Shown here in pieces: positions 1-9,892 of a stretch of DNA of 64,000 nucleotides. Each line of letters opens with the position of its first letter. The first letter of the stretch is position 1. Origin of the DNA: VXPW01 sp965115815 (lineage in GTDB: Bacteria; Pseudomonadota; Alphaproteobacteria; TMED109); contig OZ220465.1 in NCBI GenBank assembly GCA_965115815.1, forward strand, positions 1,736,001-1,800,000, given 5' to 3'. The notes below the pieces were generated by a model, which saw only the letters and a list, made by a program, of their open reading frames with translations, was not told the DNA's origin and searched no databases. Made by a program: the position numbers and the translations under genes.

Positions 1-324
1 GAGATCGAGCAGGAGTTCGCCGGCGTCGGTGAGGATCTGGGTTCCGACCGGGACCCGGAGCACCAGATTGGGGGCACGTGCACCGTTGCGCCTGCGCCCG
101 GCGCCGTCGGTGCCGCGCGGGGCCCGGAAGTGCTGGCGATAGCGAAAATCGATCAGGGTATTGGTGGAATCGACCGCTTCCGCCTCGATGCTGCCGCCGT
201 CGCCGCCGTCGCCGCCGTCGGGCCCGCCGAATTCGACGTACTTCTCGCGCCGAAAGCTGACACAGCCGTCTCCGCCATCGCCCGAACGGACCAGGATCTT
301 TGCCTGATCAAGAAAGCGGGTCAC
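1..324 (-). CDS. obgE: Obg-family GTPase, N-terminal part (runs off the window)
   Basis: Essential ribosome-associated GTPase. Only the N-terminal Obg fold is inside the window (108 codons); the G domain lies beyond base 1. Visible family motifs are RSGDGGDGCVSFRREK, FGGPDGGDGG and NTLIDFRYRQHFRA, the glycine-rich Obg-fold pattern. The start chosen is GTG at 324 (protein begins MTRFLDQAKI), which puts FLDQAKI at the position usual for the family; the frame stays open upstream, so this is a judgement. It follows rplU and rpmA on the same strand, the classic rplU-rpmA-obg order. The gap to rpmA is about 257 bp, long for an operon, and holds no convincing gene. Confidence 0.93.
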   Translation of the reverse strand, partial: MTRFLDQAKILVRSGDGGDGCVSFRREKYVEFGGPDGGDGGDGGSIEAEAVDSTNTLIDFRYRQHFRAPRGTDGAGRRRNGARAPNLVLRVPVGTQILTDAGELLLDL

Positions 325-581
325 GGCGTCCCGACGCAGGTGCGGCGACGGCCCCTGCCGAGCCCCGGCGGGGCCGCATCCGGACCCCGGAGTCCGGCCC
401 CTCGGGGGCCGGCCGGCCGAGGACCCGCCGCGGCCGGGGGGCCGGGAACCTGCCGCATCGTGGAGCCTGACCGGCGTGGCGTTCCGGGGGGAGGGGGTCC
501 GGGCGGTGCCCGCGGGCGCGGTTCGCGCTCGGGATCACGCCGGACGGGTGCCGGCCACGCCGGCGGCCGCACTCTCGGTTC

Positions 582-842
582 TTAGGGAGCGGCAGTGTCG
601 ATCGATACGTACGAGCGGCCGCCGCGTTTTCGGTGAAACACGACCTGCCCTTCGGAAAGGGCGAACAACGTGTGGTCCTTGCCGATTCCGACGCCGTCGC
701 CAGGGTGGAACTTGGTACCGCGCTGCCGCACGATGATGTGTCCGACGCGGACCTGCTCGCCGCCGTACTTCTTGACGCCGAGTCGGCGCCCCGCGGAATC
801 CCGGCCGTTGCGGGACGATCCGCCCGCCTTCTTGTGGGCCAT
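582..842 (-). CDS. rpmA: 50S ribosomal protein L27
   Basis: Large-subunit protein whose N-terminal tail reaches toward the peptidyl-transferase centre. The 86-residue product begins MAHKKAGGSSRNGRDS and contains GRRLGVKKYGGEQV and GNIIVRQRGT-like residues (here GHIIVRQRGTKFHPGDGVG), which identify L27 at normal family length. There is no N-terminal cleavable extension. It lies 12 bp downstream of rplU on the same strand, so the two are almost certainly co-transcribed. Confidence 0.97.
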   Translation of the reverse strand: MAHKKAGGSSRNGRDSAGRRLGVKKYGGEQVRVGHIIVRQRGTKFHPGDGVGIGKDHTLFALSEGQVVFHRKRGGRSYVSIDTAAP

Positions 843-854
843 GCCGTTCGCTCC

Positions 855-1286
855 TTACGCTGCGCCGTCGGGGATGGTGCCGCGGGCGCTGCCTGCGGCC
901 GGAACCGCGGTGTCCACTGCGGTTTCCGCCGGCGCCGCTGCCTCCGTCTCGGTCGCCGTCGGGGCTTCGTGACCGGGTGCATGGATATCGGTGATGCGCA
1001 CTACCGTGAGATGCTGCCGATGTCCGCGGCGCTTGCGGTGATTCTTGCGGCGCTTCTTCTTGAGCACGATCACGCGCGGCGCCCGCAGTTGTTCGGCGAC
1101 CGTTCCGGTGACGCTGGCGTTCTCCAGCAGCGGGGTACCGATCAGCGAGCGCCCGGCATCCGATACCATCAGGACCTGATCGAAGGTGATGGTTGCGCCG
1201 GAATCTTCTGCGAGACGCTCGACGGTGACGATCTCACCCGGAGCCACTCTGTACTGTTTTCCGCCGGAGCGAATGACCGCGTGCAT
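855..1286 (-). CDS. rplU: 50S ribosomal protein L21 with C-terminal extension
   Basis: Binds 23S rRNA in the large subunit. The start is the ATG at 1286 (MHAVIRSGGKQYRV); the frame is open for 32 more codons upstream, but MHAVIRSGGKQY is the conserved L21 N-terminus. Family motifs GGKQYRV and KKKRRKNHRKRRGHRQ are present. At 143 residues it is about 40 longer than the usual L21 because of an Ala/Thr/Glu-rich tail from roughly residue 103, a low-complexity extension seen in some alphaproteobacteria. First gene of the rplU-rpmA unit; its promoter should lie within 1287-1561, where I could not pick out a clear -35/-10 pair. Confidence 0.96.
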   Translation of the reverse strand: MHAVIRSGGKQYRVAPGEIVTVERLAEDSGATITFDQVLMVSDAGRSLIGTPLLENASVTGTVAEQLRAPRVIVLKKKRRKNHRKRRGHRQHLTVVRITDIHAPGHEAPTATETEAAAPAETAVDTAVPAAGSARGTIPDGAA

Positions 1287-1561
1287 GATCGACCGTCCAA
1301 GACTTGGGTACCGGAAACTGCCGCGCCGCGCGAGCCGACCGTGCGACGGGCGGGAAGACGGCTTCGGCACCCCAGTATCCATCGGAGGGCGCCGGCGTCA
1401 ATGGGGCGCGGTTTCGGGGTCGTGCCTGCCGGAAGACCGAGGACCCTTCGGCCCGGTTCGCATACCGCGTCCGGCCCCGCGGATCGCCCGGCGGTTCCGG
1501 CGAGATCCGATCCGGTCGGCGCAGTGCGGTGCGGCCGCGACTGCCGGTTTCAGGGCGATGG

Positions 1562-2023
1562 TCATCCGTCGGGTGTTCCGGGGACGGAAGGCTCCCGGCG
1601 TCGGGTTGGGTCCGCTTGGTCGCGCAGCGCGAGCGGAGGCTGGATCGTGCAGTCCGTGCGGGCGGGCAGCACGGTCGAACCGAACCGATGGCGGGAGCGC
1701 AGAACCACCCAGAGCCTGCCGGTCGGAGGCCGCAGGATGGCTTCCCCGGATCCCAGCACCTGCTGTTCGGCCGAATGCAGAACGCAGCGAACCAGCCCGG
1801 GGTTCACGCCGTCATCGGGGATCCGGACCACGACCTGCACGACATTGGTGCAGGCCAGTTGGTTGTTGTGCGGAAACCGGCTGCAGAGCGGAGGAGTGAC
1901 TTCCACCACGGCCACGGGCTGGAGCTCGGCCGCACCGGCTCCGAATCCCGGGCCGGCGCCGAGTACTGCCAGGACGGCGCCGAGCCGCCGACGGCGGCAT
2001 GGCTGGAAGATGGGACGGAGCAT
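1562..2023 (-). CDS. Hypothetical secreted cysteine-containing protein
   Basis: I do not recognise a family. The 153-residue product has an Arg-rich n-region, a hydrophobic stretch (LGAVLAVLGAGPGFGAGA) and an alanine-rich region that could be a signal-peptidase site near residue 30. The mature part contains several cysteines (LCSRF, LACTN, RCVLH, DCTIQ), which fits a periplasmic disulfide-bonded protein. It sits upstream of rplU on the same strand, separated by 275 bp. In this GC range long open frames are common, so the support is the signal-peptide shape and non-repetitive composition only. Confidence 0.5.
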   Translation of the reverse strand: MLRPIFQPCRRRRLGAVLAVLGAGPGFGAGAAELQPVAVVEVTPPLCSRFPHNNQLACTNVVQVVVRIPDDGVNPGLVRCVLHSAEQQVLGSGEAILRPPTGRLWVVLRSRHRFGSTVLPARTDCTIQPPLALRDQADPTRRREPSVPGTPDG

Positions 2024-2996
2024 GCATTCGGCAGCATAGACCCGGAGCCGGGTTTCGTCGCCGCGCGCCGCCCGGGGCCGGTCCAGGCAGCGGGAACGCC
2101 GGGCTGCAGATCATCGTCGCATTTCCGGCGCCCGCCCGGGGGCTGCCGGGCCGGACCGATCCGTGGTGTGTCCCATCGCTGACCGGGAAGGGAGAATCGA
2201 GAGGACGGTTCCCTCCATGTCCGATGGAGGCGCCGGTTCCGCCGCGGTCGGCTCCGAATGCGGCAGGGAGATCGGTGCGCGGTCGGTCCGCAGGGGTGAA
2301 TCTGCAGGGGTTGGTCCGTTCATGATCGCATGGGCCGGGTGCCGGTCATGGTGCCGGCGACCCTGGATCGGCCGTTTGCCCTGCGTGCCGTTCCGGTGCG
2401 CCTGACCCGTGGTTCGCGGGAGCCGTGGTGACGGGATGCGCGGGTGGCCGGACCTCTTGACCGGCCGTTGCACGGAATGGCCGGCGTCCGCACGGCCACC
2501 CGGAGAGAGCTCTCGTGTTCGGGTCGACCGATGGCGCCCCCGAGGCGTCGGGCCGCAGCGAGCCTCCGGCTTCGGGGAGTGCCCGAACGCCGCTTCGAAC
2601 CGTTCGACCCGTGCCGCCGCCGGGAGGCGTCGGGACGCTCGTTTCCGCCTTTGGCCGAAAAGCCTATCGCCAGTACGCCGCCCGCATCCCCGAGGCCCTC
2701 GACGCCATCCAGACCCCGTCCGAACCCCGAACCGGAGGCGGCGGAACCCGGCAGCACGCAACGGCGGCGGCGAACGGTGCAGCGCAGCCGCCTGCCCGGG
2801 TATCCGGAATCCCTCGCTGGATCGGACCGCCCGGCCCCGTGCGGGGTCCGGGAGACCCGGGATGACGGTGGAGTCAGCCCCGGCTATCCGTCCCTGCGGC
2901 TTTGCTCCCCCCCCCCCGAGACTCCGGGCCTGCATTGGAGACAAAGAGTGGTCCCGGGCTACCGGGTGGGAATTCGTTCCGGAACGAGCGCTCCGG
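2024..2996. other. Intergenic region, no supported gene
   Basis: About 970 bp between a hypothetical gene and mrr. Several frames are open on both strands, as expected at this GC content, but none shows a recognisable motif, signal peptide or clear Shine-Dalgarno site. A poly-C run lies near 2906. I see no IS end or repeat shared with the rest of the window. Confidence 0.5.
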
Positions 2997-3929
2997 TCAC
3001 GGCGTTTCCTGATCGAAGTAGTCTTCGTCGATCCGGTTGTCGTATCGAACAGACCTGCGTACGCCGATCCCGTGCTGGACCATCAGGTGCGCGAGTTCTT
3101 GTCCGTCGATCAGGATGATTCGTTTCGGGCTCTTTTCCACGTAGGATTGTGCCGAGGGCGTGAAGCTGGAAGTGGTGACGAACACGCCCTTGGTCGTGCC
3201 GGCCGCATCAATGGCGCCCGCGAAGTTGCGCAGGTTGCCCTCACCTACAGTGTTGCCCTTCGCGAATTTCTTGGCCTGAACATAGACCTCGTCCAGCCCG
3301 AGGGCATCTTCCCGGATTGTGCCGTCGATGCCGCCGTCGCCGGATCGGCCGGTCACCCGGCCCCTGTCGGCGTTGCCGTCGCCGTAGCCCATGGCAATCA
3401 GGAGATCGACGACGATCCTCTCGAGAAACGCGGGCGGGGCATCCAGAACCCGTTGCAGAACATCCGCTTCCAGAGTCCTGCGCAAGTGCTGCTCGGCCCG
3501 GGCGAGAGCTTCTTCGGGCGTCTCTTCGGGTCGACGACCGGTGTTCGGCGGCCGGGTGGATTCCGTGTCGGTCGCGGGCGAGCGCGCACGATTCTCCCAC
3601 TCGATGTACTTCGGAAACTGCCGAAGTCTGCTCCGGTCGAGGTGCGGGGGTTGTCGGGACTGCAGGAGAGCGCCTTCGGAGGTCAGGCGATATACGCCAC
3701 GCCGGATCCGTTCCAGCAGTCCGGCGCGCTCCAGATACATGACAGCCCAGCTGATCCGGTTCGTGAAGACCGGTTGCGTACCACTCGGCAGCCTCTGGCG
3801 AACCTCTTCGGGGGTGAGCGATTGTGACTTCGCCACGCGACTGCGGATGTCCGCGAGCGGAGTTTCGGACTCGTCGCCGAACGCCATCAGCGTGGGCAGC
3901 ATCAGCGATTCATAGTCGGGAATGGCCAT
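2997..3929 (-). CDS. mrr: Mrr-type restriction endonuclease
   Basis: Type IV restriction enzyme expected to cleave modified foreign DNA. The 310-residue product starts at ATG 3929 (MAIPDYESLMLPTLM), chosen because GAGGAG stands about 10 nt upstream; an in-frame ATG at 3977 would add 16 residues not typical of the family. Residues 1-90 form the Mrr N-terminal winged-helix region (SWAVMYLERAGLL, RRGVYRLT). Residues about 160-280 are the Mrr catalytic domain, a PD-(D/E)xK fold with GDGGIDG and VYVQAKKF (the QxK half of the active site). It is a single gene with no methylase partner, as expected for type IV. It borders the IS cluster beginning at 4009. Confidence 0.93.
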   Translation of the reverse strand: MAIPDYESLMLPTLMAFGDESETPLADIRSRVAKSQSLTPEEVRQRLPSGTQPVFTNRISWAVMYLERAGLLERIRRGVYRLTSEGALLQSRQPPHLDRSRLRQFPKYIEWENRARSPATDTESTRPPNTGRRPEETPEEALARAEQHLRRTLEADVLQRVLDAPPAFLERIVVDLLIAMGYGDGNADRGRVTGRSGDGGIDGTIREDALGLDEVYVQAKKFAKGNTVGEGNLRNFAGAIDAAGTTKGVFVTTSSFTPSAQSYVEKSPKRIILIDGQELAHLMVQHGIGVRRSVRYDNRIDEDYFDQETP

Positions 3930-4008
3930 CGGCCACAGTCTCCTCAGGAGCTCGCAGGCATTCGACCGAGCCTGCATCTGCTCGCTCGTTCACGGTACGG
4001 GTCCGCCG

Positions 4009-4273
4009 GAACCTGTCAACGCCGTTGAGACAGCAAGGGTTGTCATGTACTGAGCATCTCCCACGGTAGGGGTGGCCTTCGGCGGGTTGATCCAGACCGT
4101 TTCGGGGAGCGCCCGCGGTTTCGGTTTCCCCTGGACGAACCGTTCCGGGTGCCGGCCCCAAGCTTGGCTCAAGGTGCGCCGGCGTTGCTCAATCCGCTGC
4201 CGGGCGCGGCCGTGGTGGACATCGTCAGGGGTGAGCATCGCGAGGCCCGCATGGTGATGCTCCGTGTTGTACC
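4009..4273 (-). pseudogene. IS3-family transposase (OrfB), 3' half of a split copy
   Basis: Encodes the C-terminal end of an rve/DDE OrfB: MLTPDDVHHGRARQRIEQRR and WINPPKATPTVGDAQ. It matches the 3' end of the copy at 20380-21003 and continues the 5' half at 7368-9892. The right edge ends in GTTGTACC (4266-4273), the reverse complement of GGTACAAC at the end of the 5' half. These 8 bp are the target duplication of an IS66-type MITE that split the element; GTATCTA at 4274-4280 is all that remains of that MITE here. The reading frame has no stop of its own and runs past the IS end. Confidence 0.85.
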
Positions 4274-4280
4274 GTATCTA

Positions 4281-5675
4281 GTAGTACGGAAACGTTGAAC
4301 TGACGATAGTATTCTGGCAAGATTTCCGTGTCGGTCCGTGTCGGCCCCGTATCGGTGCGTGTCGGTACGCGTGAGCGCCCGATCGGTACGGCACTTTTTT
4401 GTTCATCCCCACAGACCCGATGCCGAACATGCAGGCGCTCATGCTCTCTTGGGGATCGGACGGATCCGGTTTCCGGGAACCGAGCCTGTCTGCAGGGGTT
4501 CGGTGCGGGGATCGGAGTGGATCATGGCCAACCCTCAGGGTAGGAAGCTCTATCGAGTGAGCCTTTCGGTGCCGGAGCGCCGGGAACTCCAGGCGATCGT
4601 CGACGGTACCGGAGCCGCCTGGCGTCGTCGTCGGGCGCAGATTCTCCTGATGGCGGACGAAGGGCGCGACGGCGGCAAACTCCGAGATGTCGACATCGCG
4701 CGCGGCCTGGGCATCGGTGCTTCGACGGTCGAACGCCTGCGCAAGCGCTGTGTTCTGGAGGGTTTGGAGGCCTCTCCCCGCCGCCGGGAGCAGGAGAACC
4801 GCCGACCGAAACTCCTGGACGGGGCGAAGGAAGCGAAGCTGGTGGCTCTGGCCTGTTCTTCCCCGCCCGAAGGTTGTGTTCGCTGGACGCTGAAGCTGCT
4901 GGCCGGTCGTCGGATGGAGATGGAGATCGTCGAGAGCATCTCGAAAGAAACGGTACGGAAGACTCTAAAAAAAGGAGATCAAGCCTTGGCTGAAGCAGTA
5001 CTGGTGCATTCCCCCGAGCCGCAATGCGCCGTTCGTGGCGGCGATGGAGGAGGTGCTGGACACGTACCAGCGGGATTTTGCCGAAGACGAGGTCCTGGTC
5101 TGCATGGATGAGACCAGCCGGCAGCAGACGAAGGAAACCCGCCTTCCCCGCCCCGTGCGGCCCGGGCAGCCGGAAATCGTCGACTACGAATACGAGCGAA
5201 ACGGTACGGCCAATCTCTTCCTGGCGTTCGCGCCCAACGAAAATTGGCGTACGGTAAAGGTCACCGATCGCCGCACGGCGCGGGACTGGGCGCAGTTCAT
5301 CCGGGAACTCGCGGACGATCCTATCCCCGGAAAGAAGATTGTACGGGTCATGGACAACCTGAACACACACGGCCCCGCGTCGTTGTATGAAGCCTTTGCA
5401 CCCCGGGAGGCCATGCGGGTGCGAAAGCGGTTCGAGTTTCGGTACCCGCCGAAGCACGGAAGCTGGCTCAACATGGCCGAAATCGAAATCGGCGCGTGGT
5501 CGCGACCGTGTCTTCGACGACGCATTCCTGATCGCGCCACCATGCTGCGGGAGACCGCGGCGTGGGTCAAGCGCCGCAACGCGGCCGGCGGCACCGTCGA
5601 CTGGCGGTTCACGACGGCAGACGCCCGGGTGAAACTGAAGTCTCTATACCCATCAATCCAATGATTCCGTACTAC
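4281..5675 (+). mobile_element. IS630-family element, copy a (1395 bp)
   Basis: Ends are GTAGTACGGAA and TTCCGTACTAC, flanked by TA at 4279-4280 and 5676-5677. The target was C-TA-G inside TATCTAGTGCCC, the junction between an IS66-type MITE scar and an ISNCY-type end. Same length as copy c (50551-51945). The region before the transposase carries short repeats of GTCGGT/GTGTCGGT. Confidence 0.9.
4524..5664 (+). pseudogene. IS630 transposase, copy a, frame out of register at the slippery site
   Basis: DDE transposase in two overlapping frames. The first starts at ATG 4524 (MANPQGRKLYRV) with an HTH region (RGLGIGASTVERLRKR); the second carries the catalytic residues in VCMDETS, VMDNLNTHG and HGSWLNMAEIEIG and ends LKSLYPSIQ. 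In copies b and c the two frames are joined by a -1 shift on a run of A. This copy has one A fewer, so a -1 shift no longer joins the frames and a +1 shift would be needed. It also has substitutions near the catalytic Glu (GAWSRP instead of GALSRQ). Probably inactive. Confidence 0.85.
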
Positions 5676-5677
5676 TA

Positions 5678-7172
5678 GTGCCCGCACCGAAAATGGTCAT
5701 TTTGGCGGCCCTTCCGGCGAAATTTCGGGTTGGACCCACCCTCCGGGGCCTCCGGTCGCTCCGTTTCCAGGGGATTCCTGCCGATTCGTAGCGGCATCCG
5801 GGCCCTTCCCACCCAGAATCCGGACGCTAGGGCGAGCGGTTCCGTTCCCGCTCCCGGCGAGCTTCGCGGATGGGGTGGGGGCGCCGCTGTCAGGCGGCGC
5901 GTCTTCGTCGTCGTCGGGCTTGGGCCCGGGCCTGTCTCTGCAGCAGCAACCCGATGCGGTGGACATGGAAGGCCACCATGGAGAGCGCCACCCTCCGCGC
6001 AAAACCCTCCGCCCCCTACGACCGGACCCGGTCCATGCCGCGCTGCTCGAGATGATGGATGGCGGACTCCACGGCCGGATGCTGCCGGCGCATCTCCCGG
6101 AACGTCGGGTCGGCGGCCCGTTTCCGGTCGGTCGGACCGAGTTTTCCCTTCTTCGGAAGCACGTTGTGATCCAGCAGTTCGTCCAGTGCGATCCGGTTGG
6201 AGGGACGGTGGAACCCCCGATCGAAGCTGCACAGGCGGAGGTCGGGGAAGCGGGCCTGCGCTTCCCGGATCATGGGTACGGCAGGATCCACGTCTCCGCC
6301 TTCCCACAGGATCCGGGAGTGTAGGAGGAAGCCGTGCTGATCCTCCAGCACGGCCACCGGCACTCCGAGTTCCACCGGAACCCCGGCCGTGCCCTTCACA
6401 CACCAGCGCGTGTGCTCCTCGAAGATCGAAACCACCTTCTCTTCCTGCGGGATCTTCTCGCCTTTCAGCAGGCGGCGGTCCACTTGGTCGAGCTGCCTCC
6501 GGGCAGGCTTGAGGTACGACTCGATCCGGAGAATCCTGGGGGCTCCGACACCTTGCTCCCGAAGCGCGGGAACCGTCGCTTCCGCCCGTCGGACCTCCTC
6601 CCCGCAGGCGTCGAGGTACGCTTGGATCGGCCCCGGACGGGCCCGCCGGGTCCGCCGAACCTTCTGAAAGAGCCGCTGCAGCCTCCGGCTCCGATGCCGC
6701 CACTGCCGCCCTCCGGACACCCCCGCCCGCAGGGCTGAGCGGCCCGTCTCGCGCACCAGGCAACGCATCGCATCCCACAGCAGGTTGACGTCCGTCGGGA
6801 CGTGCACATCCGTCTTCACCACGAACGAATCACAACGGCCCCGCAGGGGCTCCTCCGACGGGCGACCGCCCGGGCCGCTCTTCCGCTTCCGCTTCCGCAC
6901 GAGCGCATGGCCGCTCTCCGCGATCCGCTGCAACACCTCCCCCAACACGTCCGGCGTCAGCAGGCTCACGTTGTGTACCACCGTGGGATACCGGTACCGG
7001 GTCTCGTCCCAGAAGTCGGAGTGTCCCAGAAACTTCCGAACGGTAGGGTGTTGGTTCACCAGCTCGTGCAGACGATCGAAGTCACACCCCAAGACCTGCT
7101 TCAGGAGACCCATCACGAGGATCCTCCACAGCTCCATGCCGGGACGCCCTTTCGTGTGGGACACCTCGGGAA
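5678..7172 (-). pseudogene. ISNCY-type transposase, 3' half of a split copy
   Basis: Encodes residues from VSHTKGRPGMELWRILVMG to the C-terminus RRRRRRAA of the 484-residue transposase seen intact at 34652-36106. The element end GTGCCCGCACCG is at 5678. The N-terminal side stops at TTCCCGAGG (reverse complement, 7164-7172), the 9-bp duplication shared with the 5' half at 10061-10385. Catalytic-region motifs GRCDSFVVKTDVH and CSFDRGFH are kept. The open frame continues upstream into the adjoining 195-bp MITE, giving a false N-terminus. Confidence 0.88.
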
Positions 7173-7367
7173 CACGGTGATCCCACGCTGCTGATCCGGC
7201 GACGACTGGCGAGATTTTCTCAGTTTGCGTCGCGCTGCAATCGTGCCGCCAAGGCTCGATGGGGCCTTCTTGGCCCGAACATTGCGATCTCAAGGAGGCG
7301 ATCTGTGATGAGCCGAGCCCCCACGCATTCGGATTTCGCATCTCCGAATCAGCATGGGATCGTCGTG
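7173..7367. repeat. 195-bp MITE, copy Xa (ISAs1-type ends)
   Basis: Begins CACGGTGATCCCACGCTG and ends AGCATGGGATCGTCGTG, an imperfect terminal inverted repeat. Two other copies (10386-10580 and 40214-40408) have the same length. Its ends resemble those of the DruA-ISAs1 element (CACGGCCATCCCATGCTAG at 12550, reverse strand). It supplies an in-frame ATG (7305) to the IS3 frame to its right. Confidence 0.85.
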
Positions 7368-7853
7368 CGCCGTCGGTTCTCGGCCGAGTATCGACTGCGG
7401 ATCGTCGAGGAAGCGGACCGCTGTCGCGAGCCGGGCGAGATCGGCCGCCTGCTGCGTCGCGAGGGGCTGTACCGCTCGCATCTGTCGACGTGGCGCAAGG
7501 CCCGCCGCCGGGGAGCGTTGCAGGGCCTGACGCCACGCAAGCGCGGTCCCAAGCCGGCGACGTCCCACCCCCTCGGCGCCCAGGTTCGCCGGCTCGAGGC
7601 CCAGGTGGCGCGGCTGGAGAAGGAGCTGGCCACAGCCCATACGATTCTCGAAGTTCAGGGAAACGTTGCCGGGCTGCTGGGATTCAGCCTCCGCGACGGG
7701 AAGGACTGCGGATGGCCGCCACTTCCCTCGCTCGACAGGTCGGCATCGCGCCGGCCTGTCGGGCGCTGGGGGTGTCCCGGGCTACGTTCTACCGCCGCCG
7801 GAGGCCCGCTCCCGGGCATCAGCAGCCCCGTACGACGCCCGCCCGGGCCCTGA
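7305..7853 (+). CDS. IS3-family OrfA (HTH, leucine-zipper) with MITE-derived N-terminus
   Basis: The DNA-binding subunit of an IS3 transposase. The HTH region is FSAEYRLRIVEEADRCREPG followed by LLRREGLYRSHLSTWRK, then a coiled-coil (VRRLEAQVARLEKELATAH) used for multimerisation. OrfA and OrfB overlap (OrfB ATG at 7712), as in IS3 elements that make OrfAB by -1 frameshifting. The first 21 residues (MMSRAPTHSDF...) come from the 195-bp MITE; the native start may be the GTG at 7366. The host IS is broken, so the protein is unlikely to act in cis. Confidence 0.7.
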   Translation: MMSRAPTHSDFASPNQHGIVVRRRFSAEYRLRIVEEADRCREPGEIGRLLRREGLYRSHLSTWRKARRRGALQGLTPRKRGPKPATSHPLGAQVRRLEAQVARLEKELATAHTILEVQGNVAGLLGFSLRDGKDCGWPPLPSLDRSASRRPVGRWGCPGLRSTAAGGPLPGISSPVRRPPGP

Positions 7854-8124
7854 GCGAGGGGGAGCGGGAGCCGGTCCTCGACCGGCTCGCCTCCCCGCGT
7901 TTCGTCGATCGTTCCCCGGCCGAGGTCGTGGCCACGATGCTCGACGAAGGACGGTACCTGTGCTCGGAGCGCACGAGGTACCGCATCCTCTCTGCCCGGC
8001 AGCCGGTGCGGGAACGGCGCAACCCGCTCACCCACCCACGCTATGCCAAGCCCGAACTCGTCGCCCGCGCTCCGAACCAGGTCGGGTCCTGGGACCTCAC
8101 ACGGCTGCTCGGGCCGAAGACCTA

Positions 8125-9520
8125 GTAGTACGGAATCATTGGATTGCTGGGTATAGAGACTTCAGTTTCACCCGGGCGTCTGCCGTCGTGAACCGCCAAT
8201 CGACGGTGCCGCCGGCCGCGTTGCGGCGCTTGACCCACGCCGCGGTCTCCCGCAGCATGGTGGCGCGGTCAGGAATGCGTCGTCGAAGACATTGTCGCGA
8301 CAACGCACCGATTTCGATCTCGGCCCTGTTGAGCCAGCTTCCGTGCTTCGGCGTGTACCGAAACTCGAACCGCTTTCGCACCCGCATGGCCTCCCGGGGT
8401 GCAAAGGCTTCATACAACGACGCGGGGCCGTGCGTGTTCAGGTTGTCCATGACCAGTACGATCTTCTTTCCGGGGAAATGATCGTCCGCGAGTTCCCGGA
8501 TGAACTGCGCCCAGTCCCGCGCCGTGCGGCGATCGGTGACCTTCACCGTACGCCAGTTTTCGTTGGGCGCGAACGCCAGGAAGAGATTGGCCGTACCGTT
8601 TCGCTCGTATTCGTAGTCGACGATTTCCGGCTGCCCGGGCCGCACGGGACGGGGAAGGCGGGTTTCCTTCGTCTGCTGCCGGCTGGTCTCATCCATGCAG
8701 ACCAAAACCTCGTTTTCGGCAAAATCCCGCTGATACGTGTCCAGCACCTCCTCCATCGCCGCTACGAACGGCGCGTTGCGACTCGGGGGAATGCACCAGT
8801 ACTGCTTCAACCAAGGCTTGATCTCCTTTTTTTCAGAGTCCTCCGTACCGTTTCCTTCGAGATGCTCTCGACGATCTCCATCTCCATCAGACGACCGGCC
8901 AGCAGCTTCAGTGTCCAGCGAACACAACCTTCGGGCGGGGAAGAACAGGCCAGAGCCACCAGCTTCGCCTCCTTCGCCCCGTCCAGGAGTTTCGGTCGGC
9001 GGTTCTCCTGCTCCCGGCGGCGGAGAGAGGCCTCCAGACCCTCCAGAACACAGCGCTTGCGCAGGCGTTCGACCGTCGAAGCGCCGATACCCAAGCCGCG
9101 CGCGATGTCGACATCCCGGAGTTTGCCGCCGTCGCGTCCCTCGTCTGCCATCAGGAGAATCTGCGCCCGACGACGACGCCAAGCGGCTCCGGTACCGTCG
9201 ACGATCGCTTGGAGTTCCCGGCGCTCCGACGCCGAAAGGCGCACTCGATAGAGCTTCCTGCCCTGAGGGTTGGCCATGATCCACTCCGATCCCCGCACCG
9301 AACCCCTGCAAACAGGCTCGGTTCCCGGAAACCGGATCCGTCCGATCCCCAAGAGAGTGTGAGCGCCTGCACGTTCGGCATCGGGTCTGTGGGGATGAAC
9401 AAGAAAGCGCCGTACCGATCGGACGCTCACGCGTGCCGACACGCACCGACACGGGGCCGACACGGACCGACACGGAAATCTTGCCAGAATACTGTCGTCA
9501 GTTCAACGGTTCCGTACTAC
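8125..9520 (-). mobile_element. IS630-family element, copy b (1396 bp)
   Basis: Ends GTAGTACGGAA and TTCCGTACTAC; TA duplicated at 8123-8124 and 9521-9522. Removing the element restores GACC-TA-GTCTTCC inside IS3 OrfB, so the target again was CTAG. Confidence 0.93.
8136..9277 (-). CDS. IS630-family transposase, two frames with -1 frameshift (copy b)
   Basis: Cuts and joins DNA at TA targets. ATG 9277 opens frame 1 (MANPQGRKLYRVRLSAS), which holds an HTH (GLGIGASTVERL) and ends after RRTLKKRRSSLG at 8807. Frame 2 has KKEIKPWLKQYW, the aspartates in VCMDETS and VMDNLNTHG, and the glutamate in GSWLNRAEIEIG, ending LKSLYPAIQ. A -1 shift on CTG-AAA-AAA-AGG gives a 380-residue product. The span of 1142 nt is identical to copy c, and one nucleotide short of a multiple of three, as the -1 shift requires. 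All three acidic residues are present. Confidence 0.88.
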
Positions 9521-9892
9521 TAGTCTTCCTTCTACCTCTACGTGCTGCTTGATCTCTTCAGCCGCTACGTGGTGGGATGGAGGGTCGCCGAACGCGAGAG
9601 CGCGGCCCTGGCCAGCCGGCTGATCGAGGAGTCGTGTCTCAAGCAGGGGATCCAGCCCCGGGTGCTGACCCTGCACTCGGACCGCGGCGCCCCCATGACC
9701 AGCCAGTGCACCGCGCAACTCCTCGCCCAGCTCGGTATCACCCGCTCGCTCAGCCGCCCCAAGGTCAGCGACGACCACCCCTTCTCGGAGGCACAGTTCA
9801 AGACCTTGAAGTACCACCCCGGGTTCCCCGGGCGCTTCCCGGACCTGCCCGCTGACATCGACTTCTGTCGATCCTTCTTCCCCTGGTACAAC

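Larger units (their letters stand above)
7368..9892 (+). mobile_element. IS3-family element, 5' half, interrupted by IS630 copy b
   Basis: Carries OrfA and the first two thirds of OrfB. OrfB is interrupted at 8123 by IS630 copy b and resumes at 9523 (FYLYVLLDLFSRYV). It stops at GGTACAAC (9885-9892), where an IS66-type MITE entered; the remaining 3' half is at 4009-4273 on the other strand. The true 5' end of the IS3 was lost to the 195-bp MITE at 7367. Confidence 0.85.
7712..9892 (+). pseudogene. IS3-family OrfB, interrupted
   Basis: The N-terminal segment begins at ATG 7712 (MAATSLARQVGIAPACRALG, then SRATFYRRRR), the HTH_21-type start of OrfB. It is cut at 8123 by IS630 copy b. After 9523 the rve catalytic core continues with DLFSRYVVGWRV, LHSDRGAP and KVSDDHPFSEAQFKTLKYHP, containing two of the DDE acidic residues. 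It is cut again at 9892. Compare the same region in the copy at 20380-21003. Confidence 0.85.

Noticed and set aside
2409..3827. 472-codon open frame on the plus strand
   Set aside because: It runs antisense to mrr, whose protein is clearly recognisable; no motif of its own.
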